From assembly GCF_038502225.1 (NCBI RefSeq), contig NC_091312.1:35471126-35535125 (forward strand): DNA of 64,000 nt. Reading direction: 5' to 3'. Shown here one piece after another: positions 10,640 through 22,002 of the stretch (within the stretch, counting starts at the first letter, position 1; each line of letters starts with the position of its first letter). The notes below the pieces were generated by a model that was not told where the DNA came from, ran no database searches, and saw nothing but the letters and a program-made list of their open reading frames with translations. Position numbers and translations under genes: made by a program. The stretch comes from Cherax quadricarinatus (taxonomy: Eukaryota; Arthropoda; Malacostraca; Decapoda; Parastacidae).

Positions 10640-13600
10640 CATACATCTAGGTTTTTCTCCTTTTTCTAAATAGCTCTTGTTCTTCTTTATTTCTTCTATT
10701 GTCCATGGGGAAGTGGAAAAGAATCTTTCCTCCGTAAGCCATACGTGTCGTATGAGGCGACTAAAATGCCGGGAGCAATGGGCTAGTAACCCCTTCTCCT
10801 GTAGACATTTACTAAAAAAGAGAAGAAGAAAAACTTTATAAAACTGGGATGCTTAAATGTGCGTGGATGTAGTGCGGATGACAAGAAACAGATGATTGCT
10901 GATGTTATGAATGAAAAGAAGTTGGATGTCCTGGCCCTAAGCGAAACAAAGCTGAAGGGGGTAGGAGAGTTTCAGTGGGGGGAAATAAATGGGATTAAAT
11001 CTGGAGTATCTGAGAGAGTTAGAGCAAAGGAAGGGGTAGCAGTAATGTTAAATGATCAGTTATGGAAGGAGAAAAGAGAATATGAATGTGTAAATTCAAG
11101 AATTATGTGGATTAAAGTAAAGGTTGGATGCGAGAAGTGGGTCATAATAAGCGTGTATGCACCTGGAGAAGAGAGGAATGCAGAGGAGAGAGAGAGATTT
11201 TGGGAGATGTTAAGTGAATGTATAGGAGTCTTTGAACCAAGTGAGAGAGTAATTGTGGTAGGGGACCTGAATGCTAAAGTAGGAGAAACTTTTAGAGAGG
11301 GTGTGGTAGGTAAGTTTGGGGTGCCAGGTGTAAATGATAATGGGAGCCCTTTGATTGAACTTTGTATAGAAAGGGGTTTAGTTATAGGTAATACATATTT
11401 TAAGAAAAATAGGATAAATAAGTATACAAGATATGATGTAGGGCGAAATGACAGTAGTTTGTTGGATTATGTATTGGTAGATAAAAGACTGTTGAGTAGA
11501 CTTCAGGATGTACATGTTTATAGATGGGCCACAGATATATCAGATCACTTTCTAGTTGTAGCTACACTGAGAGTAAAAGGTAGATGGGATACAAGGAGAA
11601 TAGAAGCATCAGGGAAGAGAGAGGTGAAGGTTTATAAACTAAAAGAGGAGGCAGTAAGGGTAAGATATAAACAGCTATTGGAGGATAGATGGGCTAATGA
11701 GAGCATAGGCAATGGGGTCGAAGAGGTATGGGGTAGGTTTAAAAATGTAGTGTTAGAGTGTTCAGCAGAAGTTTGTGGTTACAGGAAAGTGGGTGCAGGA
11801 GGGAAGAGGAGCGATTGGTGGAATGATGATGTAAAGAGAGTAGTAAGGGAGAAAAAGTTAGCATATGAGAAGTTTTTACAAAGTAGAAGTGATGCAAGGA
11901 GAGAAGAGTATATGGAGAAAAAGAGAGAGGTTAAGAGAGTGGTGAAGCAATGTAAAAAGAGAGCAAATGAGAGAGTGGGTGAGATGTTATCAACAAATTT
12001 TGTTGAAAATAAGAAAAAGTTTTGGAGTGAGATTAACAAGTTAAGAAAGCCTAGAGAACAAATGGATTTGTCAGTTAAAAATAGGAGAGGAGAGTTATTA
12101 AATGGAGAGTTAGAGGTATTGGGAAGATGGAGGGAATATTTTGAGGAATTGTTGAATGTTGATGAAGATAGGGAAGCTGTGATTTCGTGTATAGGGCAAG
12201 GAGGAATAACATCTTGTAGGAGTGAGGAAGAGCCAGTTGTGAGTGTGGGGGAAGTTCGTGAGGCAGTAGGTAAAATGAAAGGGGGTAAGGCAGCCGGGAT
12301 TGATGGGATAAAGATAGAAATGTTAAAAGCAGGTGGGGATATAGTTTTGGAGTGGTTGGTGCAATTATTTAATAAATGTATGGAAGAGGGTAAGGTACCT
12401 AGGGATTGGCAGAGAGCATGCATAGTTCCTTTGTATAAAGGCAAAGGGGATAAAAGAGAGTGCAAGAATTATAGGGGGATAAGTCTGTTGAGTATACCTG
12501 GTAAAGTGTATGGTAGAGTTATAATTGAAAGAATTAAGAGTAAGACGGAGAATAGGATAGCAGATGAACAAGGAGGCTTTAGGAAAGGTAGGGGGTGTGT
12601 GGACCAGGTGTTTACAGTGAAACATGTAAGTGAACAGTATTTAGATAAGGCTAAAGAGGTCTTTGTGGCATTTATGGATTTGGAAAAGGCGTATGACAGG
12701 GTGGATATGGGGGCAATGTGGCAGATGTTGCAAGTGTATGGTGTAGGAGGTAGGTTACTGAAAGCAGTGAAGAGTTTTTACGAGGATAGTGAGGCTCAAG
12801 TTAGAGTATGTAAGAAAGAGGGAAATTTTTTCCCAGTAAAAGTAGGCCTTAGACAGGGATGTGTGATGTCACCGTGGTTGTTTAATATATTTATAGATGG
12901 GGTTGTAAGAGAAGTAAATGTGAGGGTCTTGGCAAGAGGCGTGGAGTTAAAAGATAAAGAATCACACACAAAGTGGGAGTTGTCACAGCTGCTCTTTGCT
13001 GATGACACTGTGCTCTTGGGAGATTCTGAAGAGAAGTTGCAGAGATTGGTGGATGAATTTGGTAGGGTGTGCAAAAGAAGAAAATTAAAGGTGAATACAG
13101 GAAAGAGTAAGGTTATGAGGATAACAAAAAGATTAGGTGATGAAAGATTGAATATCAGATTGGAGGGAGAGAGTATGGAGGAGGTGAACGTATTCAGATA
13201 TTTGGGAGTGGACGTGTCAGCGGATGGGTCTATGAAAGATGAGGTGAATCATAGAATTGATGAGGGAAAAAGAGTGAGTGGTGCACTTAGGAGTCTGTGG
13301 AGACAAAGAACTTTGTCCTTGGAGGCAAAGAGGGGAATGTATGAGAGTACTGTTTTACCAACGCTCTTATATGGGTGTGAAGCGTGGGTGATGAATGTTG
13401 CAGCGAGGAGAAGGCTGGAGGCAGTGGAGATGTCATGTCTGAGGGCAATGTGTGGTGTGAATATAATGCAGAGAATTCGTAGTTTGGAAGTTAGGAGGAG
13501 GTGCGGGATTACCAAAACTGTTGTCCAGAGGGCTGAGGATGGGTTGTTGAGGTGGTTCGGACATGTAGAGAGAATGGAGCGAAACAGAATGACTTCAAGA

Positions 13601-14020
13601 GTGTATCAGTCTGTAGTGGAAGGAAGGCGGGGTAGGGGTCGGCCTAGGAAGGGTTGGAGGGAGGGGGTAAAGGAGGTTTTGTGTGCGAGGGGCTTGGACT
13701 TCCAGCAGGCATGCGTGAGTGTGTTTGATAGGAGTGAATGGAGACAAATGGTTTTTAATACTTGACGTGCTGTTGGAGTGTGAGCAAAGTAACATTTATG
13801 AAGGGATTCAGGGAAACCGGCAGGCCGGACTTGAGTCCTGGAGATGGGAAGTACAGTGCCTGCACTCTGAAGGAGGGGTGTTAATGTTGCAGTTTAAAAA
13901 CTGTAGTGTAAAGCACCCTTCTGGCAAGACAGTGATGGAGTGAATGATGGTGAAAGTTTTTCTTTTTCGGGCCACCCTGCCTTGGTGGGAATCGGCCAGT
14001 ATGATAATAAAATAATAATA
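10640..14020 (+). mobile_element. LINE-A, RTE-like non-LTR retrotransposon, full-coding
   Basis: The element lies within the piggyBac. It begins near 10640 with a T-rich 5' region containing 'ccatacgtgtcgtatgaggc' and encodes a single large ORF. Its short 3' UTR ends in repetitive 'tgataataaaataataata', a typical RTE-like tail. A diverged 3' end of the same kind lies at 26266-26600 on the minus strand. Exact boundaries and target duplication are not resolved. Confidence 0.75.
10805..13765 (+). CDS. LINE-A endonuclease/reverse transcriptase ORF
   Basis: The frame is open from 10805 to the stop at 13765, about 986 codons. The first in-frame ATG near the start is not obvious, and coding is clear from KLGCLNVRGCS at 10841, so initiation may be non-canonical or the 5' end may be lost. 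An N-terminal AP-endonuclease domain shows SETKL, VVGDLNAKVG and the SDH signature (11540-11548). Reverse transcriptase follows: GIDGIKIEML, DLEKAYDRV, LRQGCVMSPWLFN and the catalytic FADD at 12995-13006. The C-terminal region is basic. This domain order and the single ORF fit the RTE clade. No stop or frameshift is seen, so retrotransposition capacity is plausible. Confidence 0.88.
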   Translation, partial: TFTKKEKKKNFIKLGCLNVRGCSADDKKQMIADVMNEKKLDVLALSETKLKGVGEFQWGEINGIKSGVSERVRAKEGVAVMLNDQLWKEKREYECVNSRIMWIKVKVGCEKWVIISVYAPGEERNAEERERFWEMLSECIGVFEPSERVIVVGDLNAKVGETFREGVVGKFGVPGVNDNGSPLIELCIERGLVIGNTYFKKNRINKYTRYDVGRNDSSLLDYVLVDKRLLSRLQDVHVYRWATDISDHFLVVATLRVKGRWDTRRIEASGKREVKVYKLKEEAVRVRYKQLLEDRWANESIGNGVEEVWGRFKNVVLECSAEVCGYRKVGAGGKRSDWWNDDVKRVVREKKLAYEKFLQSRSDARREEYMEKKREVKRVVKQCKKRANERVGEMLSTNFVENKKKFWSEINKLRKPREQMDLSVKNRRGELLNGELEVLGRWREYFEELLNVDEDREAVISCIGQGGITSCRSEEEPVVSVGEVREAVGKMKGGKAAGIDGIKIEMLKAGGDIVLEWLVQLFNKCMEEGKVPRDWQRACIVPLYKGKGDKRECKNYRGISLLSIPGKVYGRVIIERIKSKTENRIADEQGGFRKGRGCVDQVFTVKHVSEQYLDKAKEVFVAFMDLEKAYDRVDMGAMWQMLQVYGVGGRLLKAVKSFYEDSEAQVRVCKKEGNFFPVKVGLRQGCVMSPWLFNIFIDGVVREVNVRVLARGVELKDKESHTKWELSQLLFADDTVLLGDSEEKLQRLVDEFGRVCKRRKLKVNTGKSKVMRITKRLGDERLNIRLEGESMEEVNVFRYLGVDVSADGSMKDEVNHRIDEGKRVSGALRSLWRQRTLSLEAKRGMYESTVLPTLLYGCEAWVMNVAARRRLEAVEMSCLRAMCGVNIMQRIRSLEVRRRCGITKTVVQRAEDGLLRWFGHVERMERNRMTSRVYQSVVEGRRGRGRPRKGWREGVKEVLCARGLDFQQACVSVFDRSEWRQMVFNT

Positions 14021-14495
14021 ACAGTGGTAAACAATAATATGATAATAACTTTAGTGCGGTTATTGTGTTCAATACATTGAGTTTATATATATACATTATA
14101 TACAGTATTGGTCTCTCAGGCCCCAAATGTTAGTAGGAATAGAAAAAAATTGGAAAAGAAAAGAAAAAACAACAAAAACCGCAAAATAATGTAATGCGCG
14201 TATGTGGAATTCGTCGATGTTGCCGCCACCACATCATTTTTGACATCTTGGCACTGTATCTCGGTAAGTACTGATCAGAATTTTTTTTTTGTCTTATTAC
14301 CTTCACAAAAATATGCTCTTTAATTCTGTAAGAAAAAATAATTTTTTTTTTTTTTCAAAATTTCTTGGACACTGGAGCACCACTTCAGATTTTGGCCTTG
14401 GACCCTGAAGGGGTTAAGAGTAGACATACGTATACCAACATGATGGTACAATCTCACGTGACTAATATGACATGTATGCCCCCACGATTATTTAA

Positions 14496-15521
14496 CCCTT
14501 TGAGGGTTGACAGGCCCTCTAGCCTGTCGACCCTCTTATGAAAAGATTATCTTTTCCCGATCATAATGACACCAAAATTATGAAATTTGATGGAAAACTT
14601 ACGGAATTATGCTCTCGTGAAGTTAGCGGTCTCAGCGATGTTTACATATCGGCAATTTTGCCCACTTTGAGCCCCATTTTCGGCCAATTCCACTGTACTA
14701 GTCGACAAAAAGTATGAATATTTCGCTAGAACTCCATTTTTTCTATCGAATGAGTACAAGAAACCACCCATTTACCAATTTCAACTATCCAGTACAGTGG
14801 TCAGAATTTAGCAATTTTGCCAATTTCACGCAAATTTCAAAAGATGCCAATTTCCGAATAGGGTCCAGAATAAACAAGACAGACATTCCTGGCACTAAAA
14901 TGACATTTCCTCTGTTCATTAGTCATGTCTCAAGGCCCCTCTTACATTCTTTTGCTTTCCACTTTGAATTTTTATTCTCACAAAAAATAGAAGATTTACC
15001 GTTATGCAGACTACTGCATTAGTGTAAAAAATGGTATAAATAATATTGGCGCACTTGCAAAAGAATATTAGACTCACCAGATGACGTGTATTGGACGCTT
15101 GGCATGATTTGTTTACTTTTGAACTTTGGTAAAAATCGAACATTTCTGCTACACTGAGCTCAATTTCAAGGCACTTTTCATTGTAAAACCAGTCAAAATC
15201 ATCTCAATTTCTGTAATATGTCTTCCATTCTATAAAATGAGACCAAGAAAACTAGAATACAACAATAAATACCATACAAAAATACAGTGCAAAGTTGCTG
15301 TTTTATTCCAAAAAAACGGTCAGTTTTTTTTTTCTCATTATGCACTGTGTGCTGCAGGATTTTTTTTATACCATGCACACTGACCACATAGACCCATTCT
15401 TTCATATGTAGGCCTACCAGCTTTCTCCCACTAGATTTGAGGGCACTAGAATTTAGGCGTACTAGTACGTCAAAAACCCTGGGTCGTAAGCCGTACTAGT
15501 ACGGCCGAAACCCTCAAAGGG
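14496..15521 (+). mobile_element. piggyBac MITE, second family, copy 1
   Basis: TTAA lies at 14492-14495 and 15522-15525. The ends are CCCTTTGAGGGTTGACAGG and CGAAACCCTCAAAGGG. Near the right end there are two CGTACTAGTACG palindromes (15458 and 15492), 34 bp apart. The interior is AT-rich and non-coding; it is homologous to 936-2008 and 16224-17293 over long stretches, for example 'tctgtaatatgtcttccatt'. Confidence 0.85.
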
Positions 15522-15525
15522 TTAA

Positions 15526-16034
15526 ATGAAGACAGCACTCTGCAGTACAACTGAACTTGCATAGAAGCCATGCAGAGCACTTTAGATGAAAAGCCTTAGC
15601 TTTGAACATACATGAGGGACTAACAATGGACTGTTCACATTTGTGAGAATGTGTCCACAGGGTCTATGGAACAGTAATAACAGAGATGATTTGTTGTTTA
15701 TTAAATATCACGTGCAACTGTAGGATTAAGTTAGGTATGTCTGGGTTTATGGGCATGCAATCCTACATCCCTGTAACTAGGTCTCTTTCAGCTTGTAGAA
15801 AACTAACGTACAGCTCCAACTGCCATTTTTACATTATGTTGGAGGGATTTGGGATTTTGTTTTGGGTTTTTCGTGGTTAACAGAAAGATCACTTTCAACT
15901 TTTGATCCCTAAAATGCCAGGCAGAGGTAAGGTTAAGACTTATTTACAGTATATTAATCAGGTTAGATTAGGTTAAGCTCAACAGTGCTAGTTCCTCTGT
16001 ACCGTAATAATAGCAGCAGCTGCTGATTTCTCAG
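15526..16034. other. Unassigned sequence
   Basis: About 500 bp between a piggyBac MITE and X copy 3. It matches no other repeat in the window that I noticed and has no ORF with recognisable content. Confidence 0.4.
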
Positions 16035-16223
16035 TACAGTAGGGCCCCACTTTATAGCGTTTCACCTTACGACATTCCGCTAATACGGCGATGTCAAATT
16101 ATGACCAAAATTTGCTATACGGCAAGTGGTTTTTCAAATACAGCGCCCCCACCCGATTTGTTTACATTCTCCGTGACCACATCTATTATGTCGGGAAACT
16201 TTCCAAAATTTCAAATGTTTTAA

Positions 16224-17293
16224 CCCTTTCGGGGTTTCGGCCATACTAGTACGGCTTACGCGCCAGGGTTTTTGACGTACTAGTGCACATAAATTCTAGC
16301 GCCCTCAAATCTAGCAAGAGAAAGCTGGTAGGCCTATATATGAAAGAATGGGTCTATGTGGTCAGTGTGCTCAGTATAAAAAAAAAAATCCTGCAGCACA
16401 CAGTGCGTAACGAGAAAAAAAAACTTTGACCGTTTTTGGTTTACGACAGTGACTTTGCACTGTATTTTCGTATGGTATTTATTGTTGTATTCTAGTTTTC
16501 CTGGTCTCATTGTATAAAATGGAAGACATATTACAGAAATTGAGATGATTTTGACTGGTTTTACAATGAAAAGTACCTAGAATGTGAGCTCAAAGTAGCA
16601 GAAATGTTCGATTTTTACCAAAGTTCAAAAGTAAACAAATCATGCCCAGCGTCCAATACACGTCAACTGGTGAGTCTAATATTCTTTCACAAGTGCGTCG
16701 ATATTATTTATACCATTTCTACACTAATGCAGTAGTCTGCATAACAGAAAATCTTATTATTTTTGTGAGAATAAAAAATCAAAGGGGAAAACAAAAGAAA
16801 TGTAAGAGGGGCCTGGGGATGTGACTAATGAACAGAGGATATGTTATTTTAGTGCCAGGAATGTCTTTCTTGTTTATTCTGGACCCTATTTGGAAATTGG
16901 CATCTTTTGAAATTTGTGTGAAATTGGCAAAATTGTTAAATTATGACCACTTTATTGGATAGTTGAAATCAGTAAATGAGTGGTTTCTTGTACTCATTCG
17001 ATAGAAAAAAACGGAGTTCTAGAGAAATAGTTATGATTTTTGTCGCCTAGTACACTGGAATTGGCCGAAAATAGGGCTCAAAGTGGGCAAAATCGCCGAT
17101 GCATAAACATCGTTGAGACCGCTAACTTCGTGAGTGCATAATTCCGTAAGTTTTCCATCTAATTTCATACTTTTGGTGTCATTATGATCGGGAAAAGATT
17201 CTCTATCTTTTCATAAGAAAAAATAATTTTTTTTTTTAAATTTTGGCGACCCTGAGAACAAGTCTCTGAGAGGGCCTTGTGACCCTCAAAGGG
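16224..17293 (-). mobile_element. piggyBac MITE, second family, copy 2 (inverted relative to copy 1)
   Basis: TTAA lies at 16220-16223 and 17294-17297. Read on the minus strand it aligns end to end with 14496-15521. The paired palindromes are at 16242 and 16276, again 34 bp apart, but each has picked up point changes (CATACTAGTACG, CGTACTAGTGCA). It is non-coding. Confidence 0.85.
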
Positions 17294-17736
17294 TTAAAGT
17301 TACTGCGTATTTTATATGTACTCTGATAATTATACTTATGTGTACCTGTACCTAAATATACTTACTGTGCTGGTGTGCAGGTACACAATAAAATCGCTAA
17401 GTCTCTCTCTACTCATGACGTCAATACTACGTAATAATAATCACTCTTGCGCACACTAAATGTCTTATTTTACATTAATATAGGCATTTTCATTAATCCA
17501 TCTATGATATTTTCCTCAAAATTATATATGAAACCCGTTACATAGCATATAAACATGATACATACATAATAAAAATTTATGTAAATATGAGATTTGTTTA
17601 CAAAGCAGCTGTGTAGGTAGAGCCAGAAGAATTACGTTTTCTCTAGTCAAACTGGGGGATAACTGTAGAAAAATATTCCTTTCGTATGCCTTTATATATA
17701 GCAATTCATGACCCTTGTGGGTTTAGTGCTTTTTAT

Positions 17737-18113
<377 letters not shown>

Positions 18114-18546
18114 TCACTCTAAAAATGGTGTGTTGCTGTTTGTTTATTCTGTACTAACTTGTACAAAATGTAAGAGTAATTGTATTGCAAGGTAATTATT
18201 ATAATAAAAAAATATTGAGGTAAATGTTTTACAACTCTTACAAACGTACGTGACTGAACTAAAAGTAGACACAATAATACACATTTATTTCGCCTGACCA
18301 AGTGATCGCCCACTACCTGTTCAGTTTGTGTTCTTACATTGTCTCAACTCTGTATCTCATTCTCTCTCTCTCTCGTTTGCTCTTTCTTTAACTAGCTGGC
18401 TCTCATTGACGATGGCATCTAAGGTTAGCTGTGATAAAAAGAGAAGTCGTAAGCCTCTTGCTTTAAGTGCCAAGTTAGAGGATGATGGTGTGCCATTCTG
18501 ATTTTATTCAATAAACACCCTACCACTCACCTCTCACACATTAATA

Positions 18547-19529
18547 CAGTGGACCCCCGGTATTCGATATTAATCCGTTCCTGAGAGCACATCAAATACC
18601 GAAAATATCGAAAAGCGAATCAATTTTCCCCATGAGAAATAATGGAAATCAAATTAATCCGTGCAAGACACCCAAAAGTATGAAAAAAAAATATTTTACC
18701 ACATGAAATATTAAGTCTAATGCAATAGAATAATTACAATAACAACAATAACAATAGAATAATAACAATAGAATAATTGACACTTACCTTTAATGAAGAT
18801 CTAGTGATGATTGATGGGATGGGAGGAGGGGAGAGTGTGGATGGTGTTAGTGTTTAGAAGGGGAATCCCCTTCCATTAGGACTTGAGGTAGCAAGTCCTT
18901 TTCTGGGGTTACTTCCCTTCTTCTTTTAATGCCACTAGGACCAGCTTGAGAGTCACTGGACCTCTGTCGCACAACAAATCTGTCCATAGAGCTCTGTACC
19001 TCCCGTTCCTTTACGATTTGTCTAAAATGGGCCACAACATTGTCATTGTAATAGTCACCAGCACGGCTTGCAATGGCTGTGTTAAGGTGATTTTCATCCA
19101 TAAAGGTTTGCAGTTCAACCCACTGTGCACACATTTCCTTAATTTTTGAAGAAGGCACAATGGATTCCACAACTGGCATAGGCTTCTCAGGGTTAGCCCC
19201 AAACCCTTCAAAATCTTTCTTAATTTCCATACTAATTCTCACACTTTTTACCACAGGGTTGGCACTAGAAGCTTTCTTGGGGCCCATGGTGACTTATTTT
19301 GCAGAAACAAGCGCCAAAAACAGTGATGATATGGAATGTACCGAATGTATCCTTAGATGCACGCACACTGGCTGGCTTGTAAACATTGACACACATGGGG
19401 CAGTTCAGGCCACACGTGGACACGTCTCGTACGAATCGCATCGAATACCGAGGCGAAATTTCTGCGTTAAAATGCATCGAATACCGGATTTATCGAATAC
19501 CGATGCCATCGAATACCGGGGGTCCACTG
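18547..19529 (-). mobile_element. Internally deleted Tigger/pogo-like element
   Basis: TA flanks both sides (18545-18546 and 19530-19531). The TIR is CAGTGGACCCCCGGTATTCG at the left, with its reverse complement at the right. The interior keeps only the start and the C-terminal part of the transposase gene in antisense. Confidence 0.85.
18847..19287 (-). pseudogene. Mini-ORF of a deleted Tigger transposase (146 codons)
   Basis: The frame begins MGPKKASSANPVVKSVRI, the family's N-terminus. It then jumps to a C-terminal block (KIKEMCAQWVELQTFMDENH.., ..NDNVVAHFRQIVKER..), which in complete Tigger proteins follows the DDE domain. The DNA-binding and catalytic domains are missing. The ORF remains open from ATG to stop, so a short protein is possible, but it cannot be a transposase. 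Confidence 0.7.
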
Positions 19530-20589
19530 TATTAATATTTTAAGGCAAGTAATAAGTGTACTCTGTGTGTATCTTACCTTTTATTGTGTTTTTAATGCCT
19601 ATTTCTATTGCTAACTTAATATAAGTTAGTGAAAACTTGTTGTCTGGCATTTATTGCATATTTTATATGTGCTCTTGATAATAATACTTGTGGACCTGTG
19701 TGGTAGCTGGGTGGAGGGACAACATTACGTTTTCTCTGCACAGCCATCAGAGAAAACGTGTATGAATCTGCGTTTGGCCCAGCCACTCCCCCACTCTGCT
19801 TTTGTTTACAATTTTCGGCATGAATTATTCATTACTTCTCACTTCGTTTATGATGGCATCTAAAGGTAGTTGTTAGAAATTATTAAATTCAGTGAACAAG
19901 GTATGTCGATGTTAATAATATGGCTCTGGGCCACAGTGTAGGTAGCCAGTAGGTGTAGCCCAGGCGGGCTACACCTGCCGGCTACCTTTACTGACTTCCT
20001 ACAAATAAATACTACTCACCTCTCTTCCTATATTAAGACTACACACATTGTAAGGTAAATAATGAGTGTACTGTATGTGTATTTTACCTCTCTGGGATGT
20101 TTTAAATATTGTATATTAAGTATGAGACAGGGAGCCAGGGCTACCTACACCTGGGCTACCTGCACCTGACTTCCTACAAACAAGTACTACTCACCTCTCT
20201 CCCTACATTAAGATTACAAATACTTTAAGATAAGTAATGAATGTACTGTGAATGTATTTTACTTTGTGTGTTTTTAATGCCTAGTTCTATTACTAACTTA
20301 ATATAATTTAGTGTAAACTTATTGTCTGGCATTTATATGCATTTATAAATGGAAAAAATGGCGTTCTGCCTTCCAGCGATGTCTGCTTTCCGGCGACAGC
20401 CTGGAACCTAACCCGCCATATAAGTGGCCCTACTGTACCACGAGAATGACGTCAAAAATTATTCTCAGTAGAAGTATTGGTTGGAACTATTTCTACAGAT
20501 GTAGGTGGAGAGAGAATCATCCTCTTGTGTTGAATAAAACATGACAATTGCTAAAGATATATCTAGGTATAATTACTGTATTCACATTT

Positions 20590-20735
20590 TTTATATTAAA
20601 ATCAGGGGAAAGCACTAAACACATAGGGGTCACAGCACATGTGGAATGGAAGGCAATCAGGTTCAATTCATAAGGAAGGACAGGATCAAAAGCCCCACAC
20701 TGGCACCTTTCTTGAGGGGGATATCGTCACAAAAA
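20590..20735 (-). repeat. Short interspersed repeat with 'agcactaaac..acagcac' core
   Basis: Shared core with 20945-21100 and 24360-24450: 'agcactaaac', a cat/cacag block, 'gaatggaa..aatcaggtt', 'ggcacctttcttgagg'. The family abuts ATT/ATC microsatellites, so they may be its tails. It has no coding content. Confidence 0.5.
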
Positions 20736-20944
20736 TTGTAAACCTGGATGTACCTAGACATTGTGGCTATTTTTTATTGTAGGCATTATGCTATGTTAAA
20801 GGTATTTAGGCTTTATGATTGTTTTTATGGATAATGTACTAAAGCTAGGTTAGGATGATTAGACAAAGTTAAGTAAAGTAGTGCTACTTCTGCAGACTAA
20901 GCGAACCTAAGATTCATGTTATTACGTTGACAATTATTATTATA

Positions 20945-21100
20945 ATCAAGAAGAAACACTAAGCCCATATGAGTCATACAGCACATGGGAAATGGAAGTA
21001 ATCAGGTTAGATCCAAGGGAAGAGGATAGAGACACTGCTTTGGGCCAGCAGCCCCTCACTTGAATCAAGGCACCTTCCTTGAGGAGTTACATTGCCGAAC
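20945..21100 (-). repeat. Second copy of the same short interspersed repeat
   Basis: It matches 20590-20735 in order and spacing (aaacactaagcc, cagcacatgggaaatggaag, aaggcaccttccttgag). 20736-20944 between the two copies holds nothing I recognise. Confidence 0.5.
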
Positions 21101-21363
21101 TCTTTAATACACTACAGTGGACTCTCGCCTAACGAACGCATCACATAACATTAAATCTGCCTAACAAAGTGTTTGAGCGTAAAAATTTTGCCCTGCCTAA
21201 CGATAAAAAACTCGCCCAACGTGATTCGTCCGGAACCTGTCCACGCTGCCCCATGAGTGCCAGTGTTTACAAGCCAGCCAGTGCGGTCGCATCTACGCAT
21301 ACATTCGGTACACTTCACAATATCCCAGTGTTTTTAGTGCTTGTAACTGCAAAATAAGTCACC

Positions 21364-21603
21364 ATGGATCCCAAGAAAGCTTCTAGTGCCAACCCTGTGG
21401 TAAATAGGGTGAGAATTAGTATGGAATTGAAAAAAGAGATTAAGGAAATGTGTGCAAAGTGGGTTGAACTGCAAACCTTTATGGATGAAAATCACCCTAA
21501 CACAGCTATTGCAAGCCGTGCTGGTGACTATTACAATGACAATATTGTGGCCCATTTTAGGCAAATCTTAAAGGAACGCATGGTACAGAGCTCTATGGAC
21601 TGA
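21364..21603 (+). pseudogene. Mini-ORF of a deleted Tigger transposase (79 codons)
   Basis: N-terminal MDPKKASSANPVVNRVRI is followed directly by the C-terminal block EIKEMCAKWVELQTFMDENH. A stop occurs after QSSMD, and homology continues past it to about 21730. It corresponds to the ORF at 18847-19287 but with a slightly larger deletion and a premature stop. No catalytic domain is present. Confidence 0.7.
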
Positions 21604-22002
21604 TCTGTTGTGCAACAGAGGTCCAGTGATTCTCAAGCTGGTCCTAGTGGCGTTAAAAGAAGGGAAGTAGCCCCAGAAAAGGACTTGCTACCTCAAGTCC
21701 ACATGGAAGGGGATTCCCCTTTCAAACAACAATAACTTCCACCATTTCCCCTCCTCCCATCCCATCAATTGTCACCAGAACTTCAATAAAGGTAAGTGTC
21801 ATGTATTCTTTATTTAGTACAGTAGTAATTGTGCATGTCTTCTTTTTGGGTGTATGAAAATGTATATTTCATGTGGTAAAAAATTTTTTCATACTTTGGG
21901 GTGTCATGAACGGATTAATTTGATTTCCATTATTTCTTAAGGGGAAAATTAATTCGGCTAACGATAATTTTGGCTAACGATGAGCTCTCAGGAGCGGATT
22001 AA

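Larger units (their letters stand above)
7998..14413 (+). mobile_element. piggyBac transposon, autonomous-type, split by a LINE
   Basis: TTAA flanks it at 7994-7997 and 14414-14417. The left end CCCTTTCAGGGTCCA and the right end TGGACCCTGAAGGGG form the TIR. The left subterminal region has two copies of CGTAGATCTACG (8016 and 8050), probably transposase-binding sites (inference). The transposase gene is intact. A LINE-A insertion (about 10640-14020) lies between the stop codon and the right TIR; without it the element would be about 3 kb, a usual piggyBac size. Confidence 0.9.

Noticed and set aside
11779..12465. 228-codon minus-strand ORF (and other antisense ORFs in 11700-13800)
   Set aside because: Shadow of the LINE-A coding strand; no domain.
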